DNA of 64,000 nt from Thermococcus argininiproducens (GTDB lineage Archaea > Methanobacteriota_B > Thermococci > Thermococcales > Thermococcaceae): contig NZ_CP080572.1 in NCBI RefSeq assembly GCF_023746595.1, positions 1,348,530 through 1,412,529 of the forward strand. Reading direction: 5' to 3'. Below are positions 43,957 to 52,579 of the stretch, piece by piece. The notes beneath the pieces were generated by a model that saw nothing but the letters and a program-made list of their open reading frames with translations, searched no databases and had not been told where the DNA came from. Made by a program: the position numbers and the translations under genes. Numbering within the stretch: position 1 is the stretch's first letter; each line of letters opens with the position of its first letter.

Positions 43957-45438
43957 ATGAAAATACTGGAACATATTAATAGGTTTCCTCAAAGATATGG
44001 TCCAGAATGGGGAAGTGGAGGGATATTTGGGCTGAGATATTACAACGATGTTCTCTATTTTACAGTGGCATTTGAGGCCCAGGCCCACTTCATAAGGGAA
44101 GACTCAAAAAGAATCTATGAGTTCGAACTTGTTGGAGAAAAACCAACATCCGGTGGAGATACGTACAATGCAGTTGAGACAGTGGATGAATTTATTTATT
44201 TTGGAGGCTGGGTTCATGCTCCAGCAATCTATGAAGGGAAAAATGAGAAGTCCACTATAAGTTTTGTAAACAAATACTCTCATGTTCATGAATATGATAC
44301 TGAAAATGATGAAATAAGACTCCTATGGAAAGAGTCAATTCACCATAATACTGACTGGGCTGGAGAGGTCAGTGACATAATTTATGACCCGTATGAAGAC
44401 AAACTCCTCATAGCAAGAGAGGATGGCCATGCAAATCTCGGCATATATGAACTCGATAGGAAAAGCGGAAAAATGGAACTTTTGAATGAAAACCCAAGCC
44501 TCAAGGGAGCGCTTGTTCATGATACTGTCTTCTTTGGGGTAGGCAAAAATTTCAATTGGGGCATGATGGAGGTTCATGTCTTTGACCTTATTACAAGAAA
44601 GTGGGAGCGGTTCCCAGTAGGTCAGACCTCAGTGGATGGAAACTCATTTGTACGACCTAACCTTGGAGATATGGAAAGCGCATATAACAGAGTATTTGCC
44701 TTTGTTAGAGGCGGAATGTTCGTTGGAAATCCAGTTAATGAAGAAGAAATGGTTTTTGTGAGGCTCTTTGATTTTCCAAATTTCTATGCTCCTATGAGAA
44801 CTAATGCACTAACAATAGGTGGGGGCATTCTAGTAGCCTATAATGCACATCATGATGCGGTGTATAAACCTATGAATGAAGAAGGAAGAATCATGGCAGA
44901 GTTCACCAATAGTATAAACGCTCCCTCTCTACTTCTCTATATAACTCCACCAATGGTCAAAATCGTTGGTATCTTTGGAGCAAGAATAACAAGCATTGAA
45001 AAGGCCTTTGGAGAGATATTACTTGGGACAAATACAACTCCAAATACTGGTGCATTAGAGGCTACTCCATTTGATACTGGAAACAAAGATATTGTGATTC
45101 TAGACGAAGCGATAATACAGAGTGCTCCTCCGGCATTAAGTATTTCCATTGAAATGGCTTCTCTTGCAAAAGCAGAGCAACTTTTTGGGGCAAGTGCATT
45201 TGGAGGAATACCTCTTGATGGATATAAAAACCCGAGGATGATAATAAATGCGAGTAAAGACAATAGATTGACAGTATATGAGTATGATCTTTCCCTTCCA
45301 GTGGGAAGGGCTTATGAGGAAGTCATTGGTATTGAAGAAGGGAGGAACGTCATTGATCTATCTGCTTTTAGTGGCATTGTTTCATTTAAACTCAAAAAAC
45401 CGGACTTTGCAGGAAAAATAAAAATAGAACTTCTTTGA
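43957..45438 (+). CDS. DUF2139 protein, predicted beta-propeller
   Basis: A 493-residue protein with repeated beta blades rich in Gly, Trp and Tyr (GGDTYNAVETVDEFIYFGGWVHAP; YDPYEDKLLIAREDGHANLGIYELDRKSGKMELL). It matches what I know as DUF2139, found in Thermococcales and some Crenarchaeota, without known function. The predicted fold is a propeller; no signal peptide or membrane helix is seen. GGTGG precedes ATG 43957. Confidence 0.75.
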   Translation: MKILEHINRFPQRYGPEWGSGGIFGLRYYNDVLYFTVAFEAQAHFIREDSKRIYEFELVGEKPTSGGDTYNAVETVDEFIYFGGWVHAPAIYEGKNEKSTISFVNKYSHVHEYDTENDEIRLLWKESIHHNTDWAGEVSDIIYDPYEDKLLIAREDGHANLGIYELDRKSGKMELLNENPSLKGALVHDTVFFGVGKNFNWGMMEVHVFDLITRKWERFPVGQTSVDGNSFVRPNLGDMESAYNRVFAFVRGGMFVGNPVNEEEMVFVRLFDFPNFYAPMRTNALTIGGGILVAYNAHHDAVYKPMNEEGRIMAEFTNSINAPSLLLYITPPMVKIVGIFGARITSIEKAFGEILLGTNTTPNTGALEATPFDTGNKDIVILDEAIIQSAPPALSISIEMASLAKAEQLFGASAFGGIPLDGYKNPRMIINASKDNRLTVYEYDLSLPVGRAYEEVIGIEEGRNVIDLSAFSGIVSFKLKKPDFAGKIKIELL

Positions 45439-45460
45439 TTCATTTAATTTTTTAAATGGA

Positions 45461-45733
45461 TCAGGTTCCTATTGTGTTCTTCCAGCTTAGACTATTCTCA
45501 ATCAGCTCTTCTTTAGTAGTTTTCCTCTCGCTGATGATTATTGGTTCAAAGATTCTGAGCATTTCTAGAAGTTCTTCTTGAGGAAGTTTGTTTTCCTCGA
45601 AGATTATGTAACCCCTTTTCGTATACCCGTTTAGAAATACTCTGTATACTGCTGGGTTTAGTAGGAGTTGGTATTGAGTTTTCCTAGCCTCGGTGGGCGT
45701 GATGTTATTGAGTTTAAAATCTATCCTTTTCAT
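45461..45733 (-). CDS. Small protein coupled to the Tes-like radical SAM gene
   Basis: A 90-residue alpha/beta protein (RIDFKLNNITPTEARKTQYQLLLNPAVYRVFLNGYTKRGYIIFEEN). No known motif or cysteine is present. It starts 5 bases after the radical SAM stop, with GGGTGATAG overlapping that stop, so it is translationally coupled. A role as partner or RNA/substrate-binding accessory of the radical SAM enzyme is inferred from position only. Confidence 0.65.
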   Translation of the reverse strand: MKRIDFKLNNITPTEARKTQYQLLLNPAVYRVFLNGYTKRGYIIFEENKLPQEELLEMLRIFEPIIISERKTTKEELIENSLSWKNTIGT

Positions 45734-45738
45734 CTCTA

Positions 45739-47490
45739 TCACCCAAAATAATTCTTTATGTCTATGTAGGTCTTTTTGTATAGTTCGCTTCTTTTCATTT
45801 GTTCTATAAATTCCTTGGTTCTTACGTATTTATCTTTTTTATATTCCCATTCCGGATGTAGAGCCTTCCATTCTTCCCACGTATAGCTGAATTGGGCTTG
45901 GATTTTGTCCCTATATAGTTCAGGAATCACATTAAATGTGCAGAATGGCACTATTCTTCCATCTGGTAGTGCATAATGAATCACGCATCTCTCCACTCTT
46001 TCAATATCATAATTGTACTCGTCCATGAAGTGCATCATGCCAAGGAACAGAGTTCTGTTGTGGAATTCTCCCAGGGCTTCATAGGTTCCATGGGTGAAGG
46101 CATGTCTCATAATTTTAAGTACATCAAAGCTTTTTGGAGCATAGTCCTCATCATAGAAACTCTTAAACTTTAGAAAGATTTCTGCTCCAAGCTTTAGCTT
46201 TTGAAGTCTTCCTAGTGAGTTCCATTCTTTAATTTCTTCTACTCTCTCTTCTAAGAATTCTACGAACCCCTCAACATCAAGGAACCTGGAGATGGGGATT
46301 ACTCTGTTCTCGTCAAGGAAAATGTAAGTAGCAGCCCCACATCCAAAGTGGGAGGTCATGTAGTATTTTCTACCTGCAAAAGCCTCAAAGAATCTTGCAA
46401 TGTGGCCAGCTATAGGAATCGGATACCAATCCTCTTTTGCTATAGCTCCATTTGTTTGCTCATCTATTTTTTGTATTGCCCCAGGAATTGTGATTCTAAA
46501 GCGCTGTCTCTCCCTTCTTGGGACTCTTCCAACAAGGGAAATTGGTTGGAAGTTTACACCCCTGACTATGTCAAGATGGTTAAGACCAAAGTTTATAATA
46601 GCTCCAAGCTCGTGGTCATTTACGTTCCTTATCGTAGTGGGTACCAGAACTATTCCAGGCCCTTCAGCTTTTCTTACATTCTCGAAAATCAATGGAATTT
46701 CCCAGTGGTTCTTCCAATTGGTTTGAGGACTCATTCCATCATAGCTTAGATAGAGGGTATTTACACCTGCTTCTCGGAGATTTTTCACAAGTCCAGGGTC
46801 AAAGGCAAGTTTTATTCCATCCGTGTTCAATTGAATGTGGTCATAACCTTCTTCTTTTGCTATTTTGACAATCTCGATAATATCATCCCTAAGCGTTGGC
46901 TCTCCTCCCGTGAACTGAACTGCATTAGCCCCAACAGGCTCTTCCATCTTTGCATTACGGAGCATTATTCTAATCTGCTCTAGAGTAGGCTCGTAAATTG
47001 GTTGTCCTTCTTTGGCGTAGAAAAAGCAATACCAACAGGATAAATTGCACCGATTGGTCAAAACAATGTTAAGAAGGTTTGTATGGGAGTAATGTCTTGG
47101 ACATAAACCACAATCAAAAGGACAATTAACACCTGTGTTCTCAACATTATACGTCTTTATTTTAAACTCAAATTTCCACTCTTCAAAGCGTTTGTACATC
47201 TCAGCATCTTCATAATAAACATCAGTAATCATACCCTCAGAACACTTCTTTGTTATCCAAATTTTTCCATCTTTTTCCCAGACAACAGCAGGGACAATGT
47301 CACGTGTTTCTGGACAAATAGACCATGTTTTATGGGGCAGAGACCCACCATAATGCTTACTGGCTTTGCTAAGGAGTTTGTAGAACTCTTCATCACTGAT
47401 TTCAGGATATTCGATAATGTCTTGGGGGTGCTTGCTTGATTCTTCAAATTCTTTTTCTCCGCTTGGCACCACCCCAGATGCTTCTTCCAT
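45739..47490 (-). CDS. tes: Tetraether-synthase-type (MJ0619/Tes) radical SAM protein
   Basis: This 583-residue protein has the layout of the MJ0619/Tes family: an N-terminal cysteine region (ICPETRD... KKCSEG), then NCPFDCGLCPRH (C-x3-C-x2-C cluster), the radical SAM motif TNRCNLSCWYCF (~165), FTGGEPTLR (~215) and a C-terminal cysteine part with CVIHYALPDGRIVPFCTFN (~535). Family members join two archaeol chains head to tail to give GDGT tetraether membrane lipids; an older view of MJ0619 was a pterin methyltransferase. ATG 47490 has GAGGTGA 5 bases upstream. It forms a two-gene unit with the small protein downstream. Confidence 0.78.
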   Translation of the reverse strand: MEEASGVVPSGEKEFEESSKHPQDIIEYPEISDEEFYKLLSKASKHYGGSLPHKTWSICPETRDIVPAVVWEKDGKIWITKKCSEGMITDVYYEDAEMYKRFEEWKFEFKIKTYNVENTGVNCPFDCGLCPRHYSHTNLLNIVLTNRCNLSCWYCFFYAKEGQPIYEPTLEQIRIMLRNAKMEEPVGANAVQFTGGEPTLRDDIIEIVKIAKEEGYDHIQLNTDGIKLAFDPGLVKNLREAGVNTLYLSYDGMSPQTNWKNHWEIPLIFENVRKAEGPGIVLVPTTIRNVNDHELGAIINFGLNHLDIVRGVNFQPISLVGRVPRRERQRFRITIPGAIQKIDEQTNGAIAKEDWYPIPIAGHIARFFEAFAGRKYYMTSHFGCGAATYIFLDENRVIPISRFLDVEGFVEFLEERVEEIKEWNSLGRLQKLKLGAEIFLKFKSFYDEDYAPKSFDVLKIMRHAFTHGTYEALGEFHNRTLFLGMMHFMDEYNYDIERVERCVIHYALPDGRIVPFCTFNVIPELYRDKIQAQFSYTWEEWKALHPEWEYKKDKYVRTKEFIEQMKRSELYKKTYIDIKNYFG

Positions 47491-47689
47491 ATTCTTCACC
47501 TCTAAGAGTTTTTACAAACATGGAGTATAAAAACTTTTGCGTAAATATGAAGATTTACTTTCATAGGTGTACCAAAAGAGTTGAAAGGAATGTGAATCTC
47601 ATTGGTAAAATGTTCACTCATGGCTTTGATGTGATGATTCATTGAAAAGTATTAAAAATACAGTCGTGTCACATAAGCTGGTGGTGAAA

Positions 47690-48061
47690 ATGCCTGCAAG
47701 AGAAATGAGAATGGAAATGTTCCTCAAGGCCTTGATGCGGAGAGACTATGCTAAGGCTAAGTCTCATATTGATAAGCTCGAGAAAATAGTAGGTGACGAT
47801 GAATGGGGAAGAGGGTATAGTAGGGCTATAAATGGGTTTCTTTCAGCTTTAAAAGACACCGATTCAGATGCATTGATAGTCCAGCTTATTCGAGAGCCCA
47901 ATAATGAAAAGGCCCAAGAGCTTCTCGAACATTTTGAAAGTATTCTCCAGCATGAATTTAGAGATGATTACGAGAAAGGATACTATACTGCTTGGAAAGA
48001 GCTTTTGACAGCTTATCTTTCTCAAGAAAGGTTGGGTGTTAAAAGTGGCAAAAAAGCATGA
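47690..48061 (+). CDS. Conserved helical protein of unknown function
   Basis: A 123-residue, all-helical, charged protein (AREMRMEMFLKALMRRDYAKAKSHIDKLEKIVGDDEWGRGYSRAINGFLSAL). It resembles one TPR-like hairpin pair. ATG 47690 is chosen for GGTGGTGA upstream. Its 3' end overlaps the UDG gene by 17 bases, so it may assist or be coexpressed with DNA repair; no function is known. Confidence 0.7.
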   Translation: MPAREMRMEMFLKALMRRDYAKAKSHIDKLEKIVGDDEWGRGYSRAINGFLSALKDTDSDALIVQLIREPNNEKAQELLEHFESILQHEFRDDYEKGYYTAWKELLTAYLSQERLGVKSGKKA

Positions 48062-48635
48062 AGCAATGAAGAAGTTGGAAGAACGAGTAAAAACTTGCAG
48101 AAAGTGCCCTTTAGGAGAACTTAGAACAAACGCTGTCCCAGGTTCTGGAAGCTATGAGTCGAAGATAATGTTTATTGGAGAAGGACCGGGATACTGGGAA
48201 GACCAGAAAGGCTTACCCTTTGTGGGAAGGGCAGGGAAGGTATTAGATGAACTTTTAGAAAGTATTGGCCTAACGAGAGATGAGGTGTATATCACAAACA
48301 TCATAAAATGTAGGCCTCCAAATAATCGGGATCCAACAGAAGAAGAGATAAAAACATGCTCTCCATATCTGGATATGCAGATCGATCTACTTCGACCAAA
48401 AATCATAGTGCCATTGGGTAGGCATTCGATGTCATATATTCTCAAGAAATTTGGGTTTGAGCCAGAGCCGATAAGTAAGATTCACGGGAAGACCTTTGAA
48501 GCAAGGACACTTTTTGGCAAAATTGTCATAATGCCAATTTATCATCCTGCTGTTGCTCTTTATAGACCCCAACTTAGAGAGGAATTAGAAAGGGATTTTA
48601 AAAAGCTTCGAACTCTTCTGGATGATTTGCTTTAA
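48045..48635 (+). CDS. udg: Family 4 uracil-DNA glycosylase
   Basis: The 196-residue enzyme has the [4Fe-4S] cysteines in CRKCPLGELR (~17) and CRPPNNRDPTEEEIKTC (~86-102), the active-site FIGEGPGYWEDQKGLPFVGRAG (~40) and the DNA-binding IYHPAVAL (~165). It removes uracil formed by cytosine deamination, which is frequent at high temperature. The start is probably GTG 48045 (GGGTG 6 bases upstream); ATG 48066 is an alternative. Confidence 0.93.
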   Translation: MAKKHEAMKKLEERVKTCRKCPLGELRTNAVPGSGSYESKIMFIGEGPGYWEDQKGLPFVGRAGKVLDELLESIGLTRDEVYITNIIKCRPPNNRDPTEEEIKTCSPYLDMQIDLLRPKIIVPLGRHSMSYILKKFGFEPEPISKIHGKTFEARTLFGKIVIMPIYHPAVALYRPQLREELERDFKKLRTLLDDLL

Positions 48636-48965
48636 CTTTGTTAAACCCTTTCTGAAGCTTCTTTTATAGTTCTTTTAGTCTCTCCAAATAATATTTAGAG
48701 GTTGTTCTAAAATCATACAAAAATCTTGGGAAAATGTTTTTATGGAAAGAGAGCTGTATTGTATAATGTTAAACACAGCTTATCACATATAAACTACAAA
48801 GAACAGGAACCTACAATATTGTTCATAGAAGGAATTTCGAAAGATAGCAGTGCACTCCCTAAAAATTTCGGTAATTATCAAATATACAACAAAATCTCCA
48901 AAAAATTTATAAGATACTCGAAGAACTCGGAGTCGCAAAATGTTGTTGATGGAGGTGTTTATGGG
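48636..48965. other. 330-base intergenic region before nhaC
   Basis: This stretch is A/T rich and holds no gene I can support. The nhaC frame stays open upstream for 80 codons, but the strong TATA box and ribosome site described separately lie inside that extension, so it is not translated from the main promoter. T-runs at 48650-48685 may end the udg transcript. Confidence 0.5.
48903..48914 (+). promoter_or_regulatory. BRE/TATA promoter of nhaC
   Basis: AAATTTATAAGA preceded by CCAAAAA; initiation ~48938 gives a ~28-base leader containing GGAGGTG (48951-48957) before ATG 48966. This fixes the nhaC start. Confidence 0.6.
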
Positions 48966-50564
48966 ATGGCGGACTTCGGAATCTTGTCTTTGCTGCCACC
49001 TTTGGTAGCTATTATATTGGCTATCTGGTCAAAAAGAGTATTATTCGCTTTGTTTGCAGGTGTTTGGATTGGTGGAGTCATGGCATCTGGATGGAACCCA
49101 GTAACCGGCACAATTCAAACATGGACTTGGATAATTGAGAATGTGACAGACAGTTGGAATGCAACGATTTTAGTCTTTGACTTTCTGATTGGTGCCGGAG
49201 TTGGACTAATTTATAAATCAGGAGGAGCCCATGCAGTTGCAAGAAGTTTAACAAAGAGGGTGAAAAACAGTAAAGGTGCCTCGGTGCTTGGATGGCTTTT
49301 GGGAATTCTTGTTTTCTTCGATGACTATACCAACACTATCATAGTTGGTAACACTATGAGACCAATAACAGACAGGGCAAGAGTCTCAAGAGAAATGCTT
49401 GCTTATATCGATGATTCAACTGCAGCGCCAGTGGCCGGATTAGCATTAGTTTCTACGTGGATCGGATATGAGATTGGACTGATTGGTGAATCATTTGACA
49501 GCCTTGGAATCACCCTTGGTTCCTATGCTGCTTGGCTTTCAAGTGTTCCTTATAGGTTCTATTCAATCTTGGCTATAATACTAGTGTTCCTAGTTGCTTA
49601 TACTCACAGACACTACGGCCCAATGCTCCATGCTGAGTATAGGGCAAGGACAACTGGAAAAGTCATGCGTGATGGAGCTAAACCATTAATGACAACTGAA
49701 GTGGATCTTGGAATGCCAAAAGAAACTGGAGATGTTTGGAACTTTATCCTACCGATCCTTAGCCTCGTGTTTATAACTCTCTATGGAATGTGGTACACTG
49801 GTGGTGGAGGAGCAACTTACGCAGAGGAAGGTCTAATGGGAGTACTTTCGAACTCTGATGCTGCCACTGCCTTGCTATGGGGTTCATTTAGTATGGTCTT
49901 GGTTGGAATGACAATAATTCTTGCAAGAAAACAAATGACAGTTGAAGAAGTTGAAACCGCAATTGTCCAAGGTATGAAACAAATGATGTTGGCAACTGCA
50001 ATTTTAGTGCTTGCATGGAGTATCAAAAGTGCTACAACCGCTGTTGGAACCGCTGATTATGTAGTAAACCTAGCTACAAGCGCAAACATCCCAGCAGGAA
50101 TAGTCCCACTTATAGTATTCCTAGTAGCAATGTTTATATCATTTACAACAGGAACTTCTTGGGGAACTTTCGGTATTCTCATGCCAATTGCAATTCCTTT
50201 GGCATATCAAATTACAGGCGGACAAATTGGTCCAGTTCTCTATGCCTCAATAGGTGCAGTTTTTGCTGGTGGTATCTTTGGTGACCACTGTTCACCAATA
50301 AGTGATACCACAATTATGAGTTCAATGTTCTCAGGAAGTGACCACATAGATCACGTAAATACCCAGATCCCATACGCCGTAACAGCTGCGGGAAGTGGAG
50401 TAATCCTCTACCTCCTCTTTGCAATAGGTGTCCACAGCTGGCCAATCTTGCTACCAATAGGCTTTGTACTCTTGGTTGCTGCTTGGTATGTACTCAGTGA
50501 ATGGTATGGCAAAAAGTATGGCATACCACATGGAAAAGTGCCAGTATATACTGTTGAAGACTGA
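48966..50564 (+). CDS. NhaC-family Na+/H+ antiporter
   Basis: This 532-residue protein has about 12-13 membrane helices and the NhaC family segments LVFFDDYTNTIIVGNTMRPITDRARVSREMLAYIDDSTAAPVAGLA (~115-160) and FTTGTSWGTFGILMPIAIPLA (~395), and GDHCSPISDTTIMSS (~440). It exchanges Na+ (or possibly malate/lactate, as in MleN relatives) for H+. The start ATG 48966 is supported by GGAGGTG and an upstream TATA. It is the third separate antiporter system in the window. Confidence 0.9.
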   Translation: MADFGILSLLPPLVAIILAIWSKRVLFALFAGVWIGGVMASGWNPVTGTIQTWTWIIENVTDSWNATILVFDFLIGAGVGLIYKSGGAHAVARSLTKRVKNSKGASVLGWLLGILVFFDDYTNTIIVGNTMRPITDRARVSREMLAYIDDSTAAPVAGLALVSTWIGYEIGLIGESFDSLGITLGSYAAWLSSVPYRFYSILAIILVFLVAYTHRHYGPMLHAEYRARTTGKVMRDGAKPLMTTEVDLGMPKETGDVWNFILPILSLVFITLYGMWYTGGGGATYAEEGLMGVLSNSDAATALLWGSFSMVLVGMTIILARKQMTVEEVETAIVQGMKQMMLATAILVLAWSIKSATTAVGTADYVVNLATSANIPAGIVPLIVFLVAMFISFTTGTSWGTFGILMPIAIPLAYQITGGQIGPVLYASIGAVFAGGIFGDHCSPISDTTIMSSMFSGSDHIDHVNTQIPYAVTAAGSGVILYLLFAIGVHSWPILLPIGFVLLVAAWYVLSEWYGKKYGIPHGKVPVYTVED

Positions 50565-50607
50565 ACTGTCTATTCTTTTCCCTTTTTAAACTTTATGAGG
50601 TGAAAGC

Positions 50608-51672
50608 ATGGAGATTCTCATATTAGGTGCTGGAGATGTTGGTAGGTTAATTGCTTTTGATCTTAGTAAGGATTATGAGGTTTTTATAGGAGACATAAAC
50701 GAAAAACGATTAAAATTAGCTGAAGAGTTTGGGACTACTCTCCAGCTTGATGCATCAAAGCTTGACCAACTGGTAGAAACAATGAGAAGATTTGATTTTG
50801 TTATAGGAGCCTTACCAGGAAGACTTGGGTTCACTACGCTAAAAGCAGCTATAAAAGCCAAAAAAGATATGGTTGACGTCTCGTTTATGCCAGAAGATCC
50901 ACTGAGGCTGGATGAAGATGCTAAAAAAGTAGGGGTAAGCATAGCTGTGGATGCAGGATTTGCCCCTGGATTGAGCAATATTTTAATGGGACGCATAGCC
51001 TCCCAACTTGGAAAACTGGATAAAGGAGTAATAAATGTTGGTGGATTGCCAAAAAATCCCAAGCCGCCTCTTTATTACAAGGTGGTTTTCTCACCATATG
51101 ACTTAATAGAGGAGTACACACGACCTGCTAGGATTATAAAAGGCGGACGTCTTGTGACAGTAGACCCTTTAGAAGAAATTAAAGAAGTTAAGATCGGGAA
51201 TTTTGAGTTTGAAAGTTTTATTAATGATGGATTGAGAACCCTTTTAACAACAATTGAAGCAGACAACCTCTATGAGAATACTTTAAGGTGGAAGGGGCAC
51301 TTGGAAAAGATAAAAGTGCTGAAAGAATTAGGTTTCTTCAGAAAAGAGAACCTAGACTTTACAATGAAAGTAATTTTGCCATTAATGAAGTTTGAAAGTG
51401 AGGATTTCTCAATAATGGAAGTCTACGGAAGAAGTGGAGACCAAGAAATCAAGTACTTCATGTATGATGAGGCTCGAGAAGGCTTTAGTTCAATGGCAAG
51501 GAGCACTGGATACATAACAGCGATAACAGCACGAATAATGCTAAAATACGAATTTGAGGCTGGAATTATCCCACCTGAGCTCTTTGGGATGGAAGAGGAA
51601 CTATTTAAGTATATAGTAAAAGAAGTCAGAAAGAGAAATATAACACTGGAGGAGTATCATAAAGGCTTGTAG
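50608..51672 (+). CDS. Saccharopine/lysine dehydrogenase-family oxidoreductase
   Basis: A 354-residue enzyme with an N-terminal NAD(P) Rossmann loop (ILILGAGDVGRLIA, ~3) and the family blocks VDVSFMPEDP (~92), VDAGFAPGLSNIL (~112) and GGLPKNPKPPLYYKVVFS (~147). Relatives include saccharopine reductase and lysine 6-dehydrogenase; the short length favours a lysine 6-dehydrogenase-like reaction. GAGGTGAAAGC precedes ATG 50608. Its stop overlaps the convergent DDAH-like gene by 16 bases. Confidence 0.85.
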   Translation: MEILILGAGDVGRLIAFDLSKDYEVFIGDINEKRLKLAEEFGTTLQLDASKLDQLVETMRRFDFVIGALPGRLGFTTLKAAIKAKKDMVDVSFMPEDPLRLDEDAKKVGVSIAVDAGFAPGLSNILMGRIASQLGKLDKGVINVGGLPKNPKPPLYYKVVFSPYDLIEEYTRPARIIKGGRLVTVDPLEEIKEVKIGNFEFESFINDGLRTLLTTIEADNLYENTLRWKGHLEKIKVLKELGFFRKENLDFTMKVILPLMKFESEDFSIMEVYGRSGDQEIKYFMYDEAREGFSSMARSTGYITAITARIMLKYEFEAGIIPPELFGMEEELFKYIVKEVRKRNITLEEYHKGL

Positions 51673-52448
51673 AATGGCGAATTGAGACAAGTAACTCCCC
51701 CATCCCCTTTCCAAAACTCTGAAACACCAATAAGGATTGGTTTGAACCCTTCTCTTTTCAATTTTTCTTCAGTTTTTGGATATCCTGCTGGCATCAGTAC
51801 TTTTTTCTCTCCTAAGTATAGCATGTTATTAGCATAGAGCTCATCTTCTGGAATTTGTATGAGTTTGAATCCCTTAAAGTAGCTCACGTCAACAACCTGA
51901 GGTGAGATTGCAACGATTTTGTTTCCCAAATAGGCCACTCCTGACAACAAATGAAAGATTTTATTTATTGGGACTTTTATAACTTTCACATGAGAGAAAT
52001 ATCTGGCAAACTGCTCTATTCCCTCTTTATTTGTCCTTTGGGACTCTCCAATGAAGACTACCCCCTGGTCTGTTACTAGAATATCACCTCCTTCAAGAGT
52101 TCCTGGCGGTTGGATCTCCTTAATCTTAAACCCCTCCTTCAATAAAAGTTCTTTAACCGTTCTCTCTTCTCCTCTTCTGCTGGGCTCTCCAAATCTAACT
52201 ATAATGGCCCTCTTTGAAGAAGCCCCTATTATTGAGGTATCCTGGACAAAGACACTATCGGGGTGGGGGTTTAATGGCTCAAGCTCAACTACATCAACCC
52301 CGTTTTCTCTGAGAACTTTTACATATTCCCTGTGTTGCTTCTGGGCTAGTTTGACATCTATTGTATCATGCTGGGGATTTGTTGAGACACAATTCTTATA
52401 ACTCTCTCCTGGAGGCCTAACTATAACCTTATCAAATAATCTGTCCAT
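51657..52448 (-). CDS. DDAH/arginine-deiminase-like guanidino hydrolase
   Basis: This 263-residue protein has the pentein fold motifs of the dimethylarginine dimethylaminohydrolase family: FVQDTS (~66), LEGGDIL (~118), a catalytic His in FHLLSGVAYL (~165) and the nucleophile Cys in GGVTCLNSP near the C terminus (~255). Such enzymes hydrolyse arginine or substituted arginines to citrulline or ornithine. The archaeal substrate is probably arginine or an arginine derivative, not methylarginine. GGTGC precedes ATG 52448. It is divergent from the pantoate kinase gene. Confidence 0.87.
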   Translation of the reverse strand: MDRLFDKVIVRPPGESYKNCVSTNPQHDTIDVKLAQKQHREYVKVLRENGVDVVELEPLNPHPDSVFVQDTSIIGASSKRAIIVRFGEPSRRGEERTVKELLLKEGFKIKEIQPPGTLEGGDILVTDQGVVFIGESQRTNKEGIEQFARYFSHVKVIKVPINKIFHLLSGVAYLGNKIVAISPQVVDVSYFKGFKLIQIPEDELYANNMLYLGEKKVLMPAGYPKTEEKLKREGFKPILIGVSEFWKGDGGVTCLNSPFYKPL

Positions 52449-52537
52449 TTAAAGCACCATATTTCAATACAAGCCTTATACTAAAATAGTTTGCTTATGG
52501 GTTATGAAAAGAACACAACTACACCACTTGGGCTCAC

Positions 52538-52547
52538 ATTTAAAAGT
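52538..52547 (+). promoter_or_regulatory. TATA element of pantoate kinase gene
   Basis: ATTTAAAAGTC about 35-40 bases before ATG 52580, giving a leader of about 15 bases with the GGAGGGTC ribosome site. Confidence 0.5.
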
Positions 52548-52579
52548 CTTTTATGTAATTTTTCAGTGGAGGGTCTAAA

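Noticed and set aside
44937-45263. 108-residue antisense frame inside the DUF2139 gene
   Set aside because: Codon-bias shadow without start signals.
47600-47660. GTGATGA box-C-like string upstream of the 47690 gene
   Set aside because: No D box or terminal stem at a suitable distance.
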